The notes under the pieces: generated by a model
Databases searched by the model: none
What the model was told of the DNA's origin: nothing
What the model saw: only the letters and a program-made list of their open reading frames with translations
Program-made: the position numbers and the translations under genes
Origin: Anaerolineae bacterium
Lineage (GTDB): Bacteria; Chloroflexota; Anaerolineae; B4-G1; SLSP01
Length of the DNA: 5,668 nt
NCBI GenBank assembly: GCA_016934645.1
Contig: JAFGSL010000056.1
Coordinates: forward strand, 1-5,668
Direction of reading: 5' to 3'
Shown: positions 1-5,668 of the stretch, piece after piece
Position numbering within the stretch: position 1 is the stretch's first letter
Layout of the letters: each line of letters opens with the position of its first letter

Positions 1-1365
1 CGTGCTGCGGCTTCGTTGCGTGACCTTGAGCAACTATTATCCCGTATGCCAGAGATGATCGCCACGCAGACAGGTTTTTACCACGTGGGTCTCTTTTTAA
101 TGGATGAATATGGGGAAGCTGCTGTCCTCCGCGGTGCGAACAGTCTTGAGGGACAACAGATGCTGGCGGAAAATCACCGCGTCGCGGTAAACGCGCCAGA
201 CTTTCTCAGCTCGGTTATTGCGAAACAAGAGTTGCGCGTGGCGGTGGACGTTGGGCCGAATGCGGTATCGTTTGCCAATTCACCGTTCCCGCGCACGCGA
301 TCTCAGTTGACCTTGCCGTTGATTGCCGGGAATCGGCTAATCGGCGCGTTGGACTTGCACAGCACGGAAAGCGACGTCTTGACGGATCAGATGATTGAAG
401 TGATGCGCCTGTTGGCCGATCAGCTTGCCATTGCGGTTGAGAGCGCGCAACTGTTTGCCCAGAGCCAGGCGGCGCTGGAGGCGGAACTCCGTGCGTATGG
501 CACGGTCAGTCGTGAAGCCTGGCGCGAGATGACGCGCGTCAAAGGCGTCGAAGGCGGCTTGTCCTTCCTCTCCGACGCGCCGGGCGTCATCCGTCCGGCT
601 TCCGGAGACAAGCCTGCTATTATGCAACAGGCGCACCAAACCGGACGTGTGATCGCGGATGATTCGACGTTGGCCATCCCTATCCAAGTCCGTGAAGGCG
701 TTAGCATTGGCGCGCTGCGGCTAAATAAATCCGGCTGGGGTGAGGATGAGATCGCGCTGGTCGAGACGCTGACCGAACAGCTCGGTGCGGCCCTGGAAAG
801 CGCCCGGCTTTATCAGGAAACCCAACGCCGCGAGGCGCGCGAGCGCATTACCCGTGAGATCACGGAAGATATCCGGCGCTCGGTTGATATGGAAGTCATC
901 CTGAGGACTGCGGTGAGTAGCCTGGGAGAAACCCTGGGCGTCCCGCGTGCCTACGTGCGCCTGATGTTGGGCGAAGAATCGCCGGGCGAAGAATCGCCGG
1001 GTGCGGAATCGCCAGATGTAGAACCACCAGATGAAGAATTGCCGGGTGAGGGACCGCCAGGTGAAGAACCACCGGATCAAGAATTGCCGGGCGAAGCATT
1101 GCCAGATGAAGAATCGCCGGGTGAGGAACCGCCAGGTGAAGAACCACCGGATCAAGAATTGCCGGGCGAAGCATTGCCAGATGAAGAATCGCCGGGTGAA
1201 ACGTCGCCGGATGGACCTCTCTCCGAGGACGTCGATGCCCTTTCCACCGCGCCGGTTGAGGATACGGGTGACAGCCCCGCAACCTCGCCGGATGCGCCGG
1301 ATGCATCAGCCGTCGAGGGAGATGGGCAAATCCTCGCCGAAGGAGAAAAGCACGATGAGCCGTAA
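1..1365 (+). CDS. GAF-domain sensor protein with acidic Pro-rich repeat tail (5' partial)
   Basis: The frame is open from base 1 with no upstream stop, and the first visible residues already belong to a GAF domain. The real start is therefore outside the window, and the TTG at 16 is not a credible start. Counting from the first codon, residues ~6-153 form a GAF domain (GFYHVGLFLMDE strand, PRTRSQLTLPL, then IGALDLHS and a closing helix). After a linker with SREAW (~171-175), residues ~221-277 look like the second half of a degenerate GAF (IPIQVREG, IGALRL, LESARLYQETQRRE). Residues ~280-323 resemble only the first helix and strand of another GAF. Residues 324-403 are 16 pentapeptide repeats, followed by an acidic disordered tail ending KHDEP. 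I see no kinase, other enzymatic or membrane segment. GAF domains usually bind small ligands or mediate dimerisation; the ligand here is unknown. The stop overlaps the start of the next gene by 11 bp, suggesting coupled translation. Confidence 0.9.
   Translation, partial: RAAASLRDLEQLLSRMPEMIATQTGFYHVGLFLMDEYGEAAVLRGANSLEGQQMLAENHRVAVNAPDFLSSVIAKQELRVAVDVGPNAVSFANSPFPRTRSQLTLPLIAGNRLIGALDLHSTESDVLTDQMIEVMRLLADQLAIAVESAQLFAQSQAALEAELRAYGTVSREAWREMTRVKGVEGGLSFLSDAPGVIRPASGDKPAIMQQAHQTGRVIADDSTLAIPIQVREGVSIGALRLNKSGWGEDEIALVETLTEQLGAALESARLYQETQRREARERITREITEDIRRSVDMEVILRTAVSSLGETLGVPRAYVRLMLGEESPGEESPGAESPDVEPPDEELPGEGPPGEEPPDQELPGEALPDEESPGEEPPGEEPPDQELPGEALPDEESPGETSPDGPLSEDVDALSTAPVEDTGDSPATSPDAPDASAVEGDGQILAEGEKHDEP
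970..1209 (+). repeat. 15-bp tandem repeat encoding 16 acidic Pro-rich pentapeptides
   Basis: Sixteen consecutive 15-bp units lie in frame inside gene 1. Each encodes a pentapeptide of the general form [GD]-x-[EGAT]-[SPL]-P, such as GEESP, DEELP, GEEPP, DQELP and GEALP. The fifth position is proline in all 16 units. By hand count the 80 residues contain 30 acidic residues, 21 prolines and no basic residues, so the segment should be an extended, highly negative, disordered linker or tail. A seventeenth, degenerate unit (DGPLS) follows. Because the unit length is a multiple of three, any frame without a stop in one unit tends to stay open across the array. This explains the long spurious reading frames here on both strands. 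Confidence 0.95.
1045..1194 (+). repeat. Near-perfect 75-bp tandem duplication (5 x 15-bp units)
   Basis: Bases 1045-1119 and 1120-1194 are two adjacent 75-bp copies differing at one position (G at 1052, A at 1127), which changes a Gly codon to Glu. Each copy spans five pentapeptide units, the last four reading GEEPP, DQELP, GEALP and DEESP in both. Neighbouring 15-bp units are much more diverged from each other, so the 75-bp duplication is younger than the array it sits in. Slipped-strand replication or unequal recombination is the likely mechanism. Confidence 0.95.
1340..1345 (+). promoter_or_regulatory. Ribosome binding site deciding the start of the PAS/GAF gene
   Basis: AAGGAG lies 9 nt before the ATG at 1355, inside the end of the upstream gene. 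It supports 1355 as the start rather than the ATG at 1031, whose extra 108 residues are an out-of-frame reading of the 15-bp repeat array and its flank. Confidence 0.75.
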
Positions 1366-4294
1366 ACAATCAAACCGCAGCAGCGCCAGAGGCGCGAGCG
1401 CCTCTAGTGTCCGCTCACCCGCCTCGCCGCGCCGGGAAGTCACTGCCCCGATCACGGTTACCTCTGCGGACGAGGTTGCTGCCATGCCTGCGTCATTGTC
1501 TCAGGCCGACGAAACCCGCGCCGCCCTGCATTTCTATGACCTGGCTCGTCTCAGCCTGGATATGTTCTGGGAGATGGATGCCGCAGGGGTCTACCTCTAT
1601 TGCTCGGAGCGGGTGCGCGACGTATTGGGCTATACGCCGGCCGAAATGCTAGCGCGTACGTTCTTCGATCTCCTGCTAGACGAAGACTCGCCCGAGGCCG
1701 AAAGTGGTGTGGTCGAAAAAGTCCACGCCCTGCTCGCCGAGGGGCGTGAGTTTCAGATCGAAGCTTGCCACATTGCCAAAGATGGTCGCGCGGTGCTACT
1801 CTTAGTGACCGGCAGCCCGGTGGTGGATGCCAACGGGCACATTCACGGCTATCGTGGCTTTTCCAGAGACGTCACCGCGCAGCGCGACCTTGAGGCGCGT
1901 CACATGCTGCTACGTCAAGCCCTTGACCTCAACCCTAACTTCTTCTTCATCCGCGACCGTGAGGGCCGGTTCATCCTCGCCAACCGGGCGATAGCCGATG
2001 CCTACGGGACGACCGTGGAGGACCTCGTTGGTAAAACCGATGCCGACTTTAACGCCGACCCGGAGGAATTGGAGACCATCCGGCGCGGCGACTTGGAAGT
2101 GATGGAGTCACGCCAGGATAAGTTTATCCCCGAAAGCCCGATCCTCCGCCGGGGGCGGTGGGTGCAGACGACCAAACTCCCGCTCGTGGATGCGGATGGC
2201 GTTGCACGGCAGGTTCTCGGCATTTCCAGCGACATCACCGAACGGGTGCAGATGGAACAGGCCATCCAGACCTCGTTGGAGCGCCGGGGGCGTCAGGTGC
2301 AGACCAGCACCGAAGTCGCGCAGGAGATCGCCGCCGCTGCCGCCCTGGATGAGCTTTTCGAGCGTGTCGTGACCCTGGTGAAGGAACGTTTCGGCTATTA
2401 TCACGCTCAGATTTTCCGCTACGATGCGTCCACCAAAGTCATGCGTCTGGTCGTCGGCTATGGGCTGGTCGGCGCGCGCATGTTGGCCATCGGACACGCC
2501 GTATCGATGGGGCGCGGCGTGGTTGGCGCGGCGGCGTCCACCGGGCGCCCGATGCTGGCTCCCGACGTTACGCGCGATCCCGACTGGGTCCCCAACACAT
2601 TCTTACCGGGCACACGCGGGGAACTGGCGGTCCCCATCAAGTTGCGCGATCAAATCCTCGGCATTCTCGACGTGCAGAGCAACATCACGAACGCGTTGAC
2701 TCAGGAAGATCAACTGTTGCTCGAAGGGCTGTGTGGCCAGATCGCCATCGCGATTCACAACACGCAGCTTCTCGAAGCGGCCAACACCTTCCGGCAGGTC
2801 ATCGCTTCCTCCGGGCAAGGCATCACCCTGGCTACACTCGATGGGACGCTGACCTACGTTAATCCTGCCTTCTGCGCGCTGGTTGGCGCATCCGATCCCC
2901 AATCGCTGGTGGGGCAATCCTTCTTCTCCTACTATCCCAAGGCCCTCCATACCCGGCTGCGCAAAGAAATCCTGCCGGCGCTCATGAAGCATGGACAGTG
3001 GCAGGGCGAACTGGCCGTGTTGACGCGTACCGGTGCAGAGATGCCCACGCTGGAGAACCTGGCGATTGTAGCAGACGAGTCGCTCACGGGTGAGCGGGGC
3101 GAGCCGCGTTATCTGATCCGCCAGGTGAGCGATATCACCGCACGCAAGGCAATGGAGGAAGCGCTGGCGATGGAGCGTCATCTCCTGCACGCCCTTTTGG
3201 ACAACGTGCCCGATCACGTCTACTTCAAGGACCTTGAAAGCCGCTTCCTGCGCATCAGCACCGCCAACGCGCGTTGGCTCAACGTGACAGACCCTTCCGT
3301 CGTGTTGGGCAAGACAGATTTCGATTACTTTGCCTCGGAACACGCGAACAAGGCGCTGGCCGACGAAAAACGCATTCTCAAGACCGGGAAGCCGTTGTTG
3401 AATGTGGAAGAAAAGGAAGTCTGGCCCGATGGCCGTGTGACCTGGGTCTCTACGTCCAAGATGCCCCTGCATGACGCGACGGGCAACATCATCGGTACGT
3501 TCGGCGTCTCAACCGATATCACGGCGCGCAAGCTTGCTGAGATGGAGCGTGAGCGCCTGTTGGCCGAGATGGAGGAGCAGGCCGAGCAATTGCGCAGCAT
3601 CGTGGAGGATATGACCATCATCCAGGAAACGATGACGGCGCTGACGGCAGCGTTAACGTTTGACGAAGCGGTCGATATCTTGATGCAATCCACCGTTGCT
3701 GCGCTAAAGGCCGACCGGGTCAGCATGTTCTTGCTGGATGGTGAACGATTGACCCGCGTGGGCATCTATCCGGCTGACGAATCACAACGGGCGCGGATTG
3801 GCGAGGTCATTTTGCTGGCAGACTATCCTTTGACCCGGCAAGTGATCGAGGCTCGCCGCTTGATGGCTGTGACCGTTGATTCCCCTGAATTGCAGGAACA
3901 TGCACGCGGTTCTTTTCTCGCCGGAGGAATTTTCGCCAATGCAACGACGCCCTTGATCGGGCGCGAAGGCGTGGTGGGGACGTTGGTCGTGAGCTTTGCA
4001 ACTCCCGAGCGTGACTTTACTGACCATGACAAGCGTATGTTGCAGATGTTGGCCGACCAGACCACGCTGTCGTTCGAGAATATCCGCCTGCTGGAACGGA
4101 TGCGCGCGCGCGTCGAGCGCGAGCGCCAGGTTCGGGCAATGACCGACAAAATTCGGCGCGGCGCCGACCGGGATGCGATCATGCGCGCAACGTTGCAAGA
4201 ACTGGGCCAGATGTTCGACGCGCCTGAGGCCATCATCCGCCTGGGCACTCCAGAACGTCTACTTGTCAAGGATGCCGATCCACCGGCCGGTTGA
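1355..4294 (+). CDS. Multi-PAS/GAF soluble sensor protein without a kinase domain
   Basis: The start at 1355 gives 979 residues. Residues 1-55 are a low-complexity Ser/Arg-rich tail. Then come PAS1 (~62-175, ending GFSRDVTAQRD), PAS2 (~187-298, VGKTDADF and SSDITER), GAF1 (~318-475, FGYYHAQIF, TRGELAVPIKL, LGILDVQS), PAS3 (~476-597, ending VSDITARK) and PAS4 (~608-728, VYFKDLESRF, GKTDFDYF, STDITARK). A Glu-rich coiled coil (~729-755), GAF2 (~757-915) and a C-terminal half-GAF stub (~922-965) follow. The domains lack the H-box, N, G1 and G2 motifs of a histidine kinase and lack GGDEF, EAL or HD output motifs. No membrane segment or signal peptide is seen, so the protein should be cytoplasmic. 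I see no bilin-binding Cys context in the GAF domains and cannot name a ligand. It probably integrates signals and passes them to a partner. It overlaps gene 1 by 11 bp and is followed by a 57-bp gap. Confidence 0.92.
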   Translation: MSRKQSNRSSARGASASSVRSPASPRREVTAPITVTSADEVAAMPASLSQADETRAALHFYDLARLSLDMFWEMDAAGVYLYCSERVRDVLGYTPAEMLARTFFDLLLDEDSPEAESGVVEKVHALLAEGREFQIEACHIAKDGRAVLLLVTGSPVVDANGHIHGYRGFSRDVTAQRDLEARHMLLRQALDLNPNFFFIRDREGRFILANRAIADAYGTTVEDLVGKTDADFNADPEELETIRRGDLEVMESRQDKFIPESPILRRGRWVQTTKLPLVDADGVARQVLGISSDITERVQMEQAIQTSLERRGRQVQTSTEVAQEIAAAAALDELFERVVTLVKERFGYYHAQIFRYDASTKVMRLVVGYGLVGARMLAIGHAVSMGRGVVGAAASTGRPMLAPDVTRDPDWVPNTFLPGTRGELAVPIKLRDQILGILDVQSNITNALTQEDQLLLEGLCGQIAIAIHNTQLLEAANTFRQVIASSGQGITLATLDGTLTYVNPAFCALVGASDPQSLVGQSFFSYYPKALHTRLRKEILPALMKHGQWQGELAVLTRTGAEMPTLENLAIVADESLTGERGEPRYLIRQVSDITARKAMEEALAMERHLLHALLDNVPDHVYFKDLESRFLRISTANARWLNVTDPSVVLGKTDFDYFASEHANKALADEKRILKTGKPLLNVEEKEVWPDGRVTWVSTSKMPLHDATGNIIGTFGVSTDITARKLAEMERERLLAEMEEQAEQLRSIVEDMTIIQETMTALTAALTFDEAVDILMQSTVAALKADRVSMFLLDGERLTRVGIYPADESQRARIGEVILLADYPLTRQVIEARRLMAVTVDSPELQEHARGSFLAGGIFANATTPLIGREGVVGTLVVSFATPERDFTDHDKRMLQMLADQTTLSFENIRLLERMRARVERERQVRAMTDKIRRGADRDAIMRATLQELGQMFDAPEAIIRLGTPERLLVKDADPPAG

Positions 4295-4341
4295 TCGGAT
4301 TTCACGACTACCCGACTAACGACGATCAGACTAAATTCAGA

Positions 4342-4347
4342 GAGGTG
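4342..4347 (+). promoter_or_regulatory. Ribosome binding site of the first SpoIIAA-like gene
   Basis: GAGGTG lies 4 nt before the ATG at 4352, at the end of a 57-bp gap. No convincing -10/-35 pair or terminator is seen in that gap, so read-through from the PAS/GAF gene is likely. Confidence 0.6.
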
Positions 4348-4351
4348 ACCA

Positions 4352-4714
4352 ATGCCATACCAAATTCAGATGGAAGATGACGGAATTCTGCGAATTGACT
4401 TCGCCGGTGGTTCATTGGAGCGCGATGAGGTAGACAATTTTGTGCACGATTTCACCGTCTACTTGGACGCCGCCACACCCGAAGCGCCTCTGTGCACGCT
4501 GACGATTGCCGATCAGTCGGGTGCGAAACTCTCGTCCAAGACGCGTAAGGCCTTCACCGATCTCAACAATGATCCGCGTCTAGGAAAAGCGGCGACGGTA
4601 GGCATCGATCGCTACACGCGGGTCTTGGTGGGCTTTGTGCTCAAGGCTACAGGGCGCGACAACATCCGTTTTTTCGAGACCGTAGAGCAGGCGCTGGCCT
4701 GGTTGCGGGAGTAG
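4352..4714 (+). CDS. Small SpoIIAA/STAS-like protein, copy 1
   Basis: This 120-residue protein has no membrane segment or signal peptide. It starts with a beta-strand pair around DGILRIDF, then an amphipathic helix (~24-40), a hydrophobic strand (CTLTIAD, 48-54), a helix with RKAF (65-68) and a strand before VGIDRY. It ends with GRDNIRFF and a closing helix ending ALAWL. The alternating strand/helix order and the FF...A..WL ending resemble SpoIIAA-like (STAS/SEC14-type) small proteins. This is a fold-level judgement, not a confident family assignment. The canonical anti-sigma-antagonist motif (DSSG at the phosphorylated Ser) is not present; the nearest match is DQSG at 54-57. The next gene is its paralogue, 9 bp downstream. 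A role as a switch or partner protein for the flanking sensors is inferred from context only. Confidence 0.85.
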   Translation: MPYQIQMEDDGILRIDFAGGSLERDEVDNFVHDFTVYLDAATPEAPLCTLTIADQSGAKLSSKTRKAFTDLNNDPRLGKAATVGIDRYTRVLVGFVLKATGRDNIRFFETVEQALAWLRE

Positions 4715-4718
4715 GAGG
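4713..4718 (+). promoter_or_regulatory. Ribosome binding site overlapping the upstream stop codon
   Basis: AGGAGG lies 5 nt before the ATG at 4724 and shares its first two bases with the TAG stop (4712-4714) of the preceding paralogue. Ribosomes ending copy 1 finish on the Shine-Dalgarno of copy 2, so matched, coupled expression of the pair is likely. Confidence 0.75.
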
Positions 4719-4723
4719 GAGCA

Positions 4724-5080
4724 ATGGCACACCAATTGCAGCTCGAGAGTGACGGTATTTTGCGCTTAACGTTCATTGGCGACACGGACCGCCGGGGCGC
4801 CGAGAAGCTGGTGGCAGATTTCGCGCCTTTTCTGGCGCAGGCCACGACAGATGCTCCGTTGTTGATTCTGTGGGATGATAGCCGTGGGGGCAAAGCCGGC
4901 GCCGATGTGCGTAAGGTGTACGTCGATTTCAATCGCGATCCGCGCATCGGCAAAGTCGCCATTTTCGGCGCGCAGCGGTATGGCCGTGTGCTTGGAGAAT
5001 TTGTGTTGAAACTGACCGGGCGTGATAATTTCCGTTTCTTTGATACCGAGCTAGAGGCGCGCGCCTGGCTAACGGCATAG
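4724..5080 (+). CDS. Small SpoIIAA/STAS-like protein, copy 2
   Basis: This 118-residue cytoplasmic protein is a paralogue of the preceding gene. A hand alignment with two single-residue gaps gives about 58 identities. The best conserved parts are the N-terminus (Q-x-Q-x-E-x-DGILR), the RK...D.N.DPR.GK block (63-77), RY.RVL (85-90) and FVLK.TGRDN.RFF (93-106), ending in AWL. The middle differs: here the strand reads LILWDDSRGGK (47-57), where copy 1 has a DQSG segment. The divergence is spread along the protein and both copies keep good start signals, so neither looks decayed. Two similar subunits encoded side by side could form a heterodimer or serve two partners; this is inference. A 58-bp gap follows before the HAMP-repeat gene. 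It holds only a weak 6-bp hairpin with no T-tract. Confidence 0.85.
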   Translation: MAHQLQLESDGILRLTFIGDTDRRGAEKLVADFAPFLAQATTDAPLLILWDDSRGGKAGADVRKVYVDFNRDPRIGKVAIFGAQRYGRVLGEFVLKLTGRDNFRFFDTELEARAWLTA

Positions 5081-5127
5081 CGTGGCGGCAACGGCGACCT
5101 GCGCCGTAGTAGCGTCGGGATACGATA

Positions 5128-5132
5128 AAGGA
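5128..5132 (+). promoter_or_regulatory. Ribosome binding site deciding the start of the HAMP-repeat gene
   Basis: AAGGA lies 6 nt before the ATG at 5139. A second in-frame ATG at 5148 would be 15 nt from it, so 5139 is preferred. Confidence 0.65.
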
Positions 5133-5138
5133 TTTTCG

Positions 5139-5668
5139 ATGGCTAGAATGACATTGGCAGCCTATAAAAAGTTGGTCGAGACGCAGGGACGTGCATTGCT
5201 CGACGTCATCCAGTCTGTGGCTATGGGGGACTTGGACGTGGAGGTCGAAATCCCGGGGGGGATTGAGGTGCTCTCCGACCTGGCCGTTGGGATTCAGATG
5301 ATGATTGATGATCTGCGGGATATGATGCGTAGCGAGACGCAATCCCGGCTGATCGAACGCCAGAGCCGTGCGTTGTTGTCGGTAGTGCAATCCGTTGCGT
5401 TGGGTAATCTCGATGTAGAGGTTGCCATCCCCGAAGGCGTGGAGGAGCTTTCGGAGTTGGCCGTCGGCATCGAGATGATGGTGGACGACATTCGCACGAT
5501 GCTGCAAGAACAAGAGCAGGCGCGGATGGAGGTCGAAGCCTCCCGTCACCAGTTGGAAACGGCCCTCGAAGAGATGCGGGCAGTGCAGCAGCGTTACGTC
5601 CAGCGCGAATGGTCCGATTACGCAGCGGCAACCCCTGGCTATGTGCGTGTTGCCGATGCGGATGCGCC
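5139..5668 (+). CDS. Soluble tandem-HAMP signalling protein (3' partial)
   Basis: An ATG at 5139 opens a frame with no stop through to the right edge: 176 complete codons plus two bases. The protein starts MARMTLAAYKKLVETQ. Two HAMP-like units follow at residues 16-63 and 75-122, each with a helix (RALL.V.QSVA), a G-[DN]-LDVEV turn, a Pro-Gly connector and a second helix (LAVGI.MM.DD.R). A charged coiled coil (~123-152) runs into RYVQREWSDY (152-161) and then PGYVRV. There is no membrane segment before the HAMP units, unlike classical receptors, so this is a cytoplasmic poly-HAMP arrangement. HAMP units normally convert helix movements between input and output domains. The linker resembles the one before the degenerate GAF in gene 1, so a GAF domain probably continues beyond the edge, perhaps with a histidine kinase; the latter is a guess. 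The neighbouring genes suggest it belongs to the same signalling complex. Confidence 0.88.
   Translation, partial: MARMTLAAYKKLVETQGRALLDVIQSVAMGDLDVEVEIPGGIEVLSDLAVGIQMMIDDLRDMMRSETQSRLIERQSRALLSVVQSVALGNLDVEVAIPEGVEELSELAVGIEMMVDDIRTMLQEQEQARMEVEASRHQLETALEEMRAVQQRYVQREWSDYAAATPGYVRVADADA
5184..5504 (+). repeat. Diverged tandem duplication of a HAMP-like unit (177-bp period)
   Basis: Residues 16-63 (5184-5327) and 75-122 (5361-5504) of the partial gene are two copies of one unit, with a period of 59 codons. By hand count 33 of 48 residues are identical, including Q-x-RALL, QSVA, LDVEV, LAVGI and the MM..DD pattern. The DNA has drifted at many third positions while the protein stayed similar. 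This indicates an old duplication kept under selection, in contrast to the near-identical 75-bp copies in gene 1. Confidence 0.88.

Noticed and set aside
896..1369. 157-codon minus-strand frame with repeated HPAILHLAMLRPAILD-like peptides
   Set aside because: The repetition simply reflects the 15-bp array read antisense. There is no independent evidence for a gene.
2603..3472. 289-codon open frame on the minus strand
   Set aside because: It lies wholly antisense to the well-supported GAF1/PAS3/PAS4 coding region. Its product shows no recognisable domain, and no start signal is apparent. It is a shadow of codon bias in a GC-rich gene.
3541..3640. Coiled coil after PAS4 considered as a histidine kinase dimerisation domain
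   Set aside because: No H-box His in the expected context is present and no ATPase domain follows. The segment leads directly into GAF2.
4295..4351. Possible promoter or operator in the 57-bp gap (TAAATT at 4332; GACTA at 4306, 4314 and 4329)
   Set aside because: No -35 element lies at proper spacing from the TAAATT; TTCACG at 4301 is about 25 nt away. Three irregularly spaced pentamers are too weak to call an operator.
5091..5107. Perfect 6-bp inverted repeat (ACGGCG, 5-nt loop, CGCCGT) in the gap after gene 4
   Set aside because: The stem is short and is followed by AGTAGCG rather than a T-tract, so it does not qualify as an intrinsic terminator. It could occur by chance in GC-rich DNA.
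4929..5549. 206-codon minus-strand frame spanning the gap between genes 4 and 5
   Set aside because: It is antisense to the conserved C-terminal block of gene 4 and to both HAMP-like repeats of gene 5. Those plus-strand features explain the sequence far better.

Overview
The window looks like part of a signal-transduction gene cluster from a bacterium, most plausibly a member of the Chloroflexota (Anaerolineae-like). That assignment is inferred from protein style: long soluble proteins built from many GAF and PAS domains, with the linker and C-terminal stub sequences I associate with that phylum, and fairly GC-rich third codon positions. No rRNA or other marker gene is present, so the taxonomy is only a lead.

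Five genes lie on the + strand and cover almost the whole window. (1) 1-1365: a GAF-domain protein cut by the left edge, ending in a long acidic, proline-rich pentapeptide repeat. (2) 1355-4294: a 979-residue protein read as PAS-PAS-GAF-PAS-PAS-coiled coil-GAF-half-GAF stub, overlapping gene 1 by 11 bp. (3) 4352-4714 and (4) 4724-5080: two small tandem paralogues, about half identical, resembling the SpoIIAA/STAS-like fold. (5) 5139-5668: a soluble protein with two tandem HAMP-like repeats and a coiled coil, open to the right edge. Gaps are -11, 57, 9 and 58 bp, all on one strand, with a plausible Shine-Dalgarno site before each complete start and no convincing terminator. A single operon is the simplest reading.

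Together the genes encode sensory input (GAF, PAS), signal transmission (HAMP, coiled coils) and possible switch proteins (SpoIIAA-like). No histidine kinase core, receiver, cyclase, phosphatase or DNA-binding domain is visible. The output must lie outside the window, for example in the unseen part of gene 5, or act through protein-protein contacts. No RNA genes, mobile elements, CRISPR arrays or gene-free stretches over 300 bases are visible. The most distinctive DNA structure is a 15-bp tandem repeat (970-1209) containing a near-perfect 75-bp duplication. It keeps other frames open and creates a false upstream extension of gene 2.
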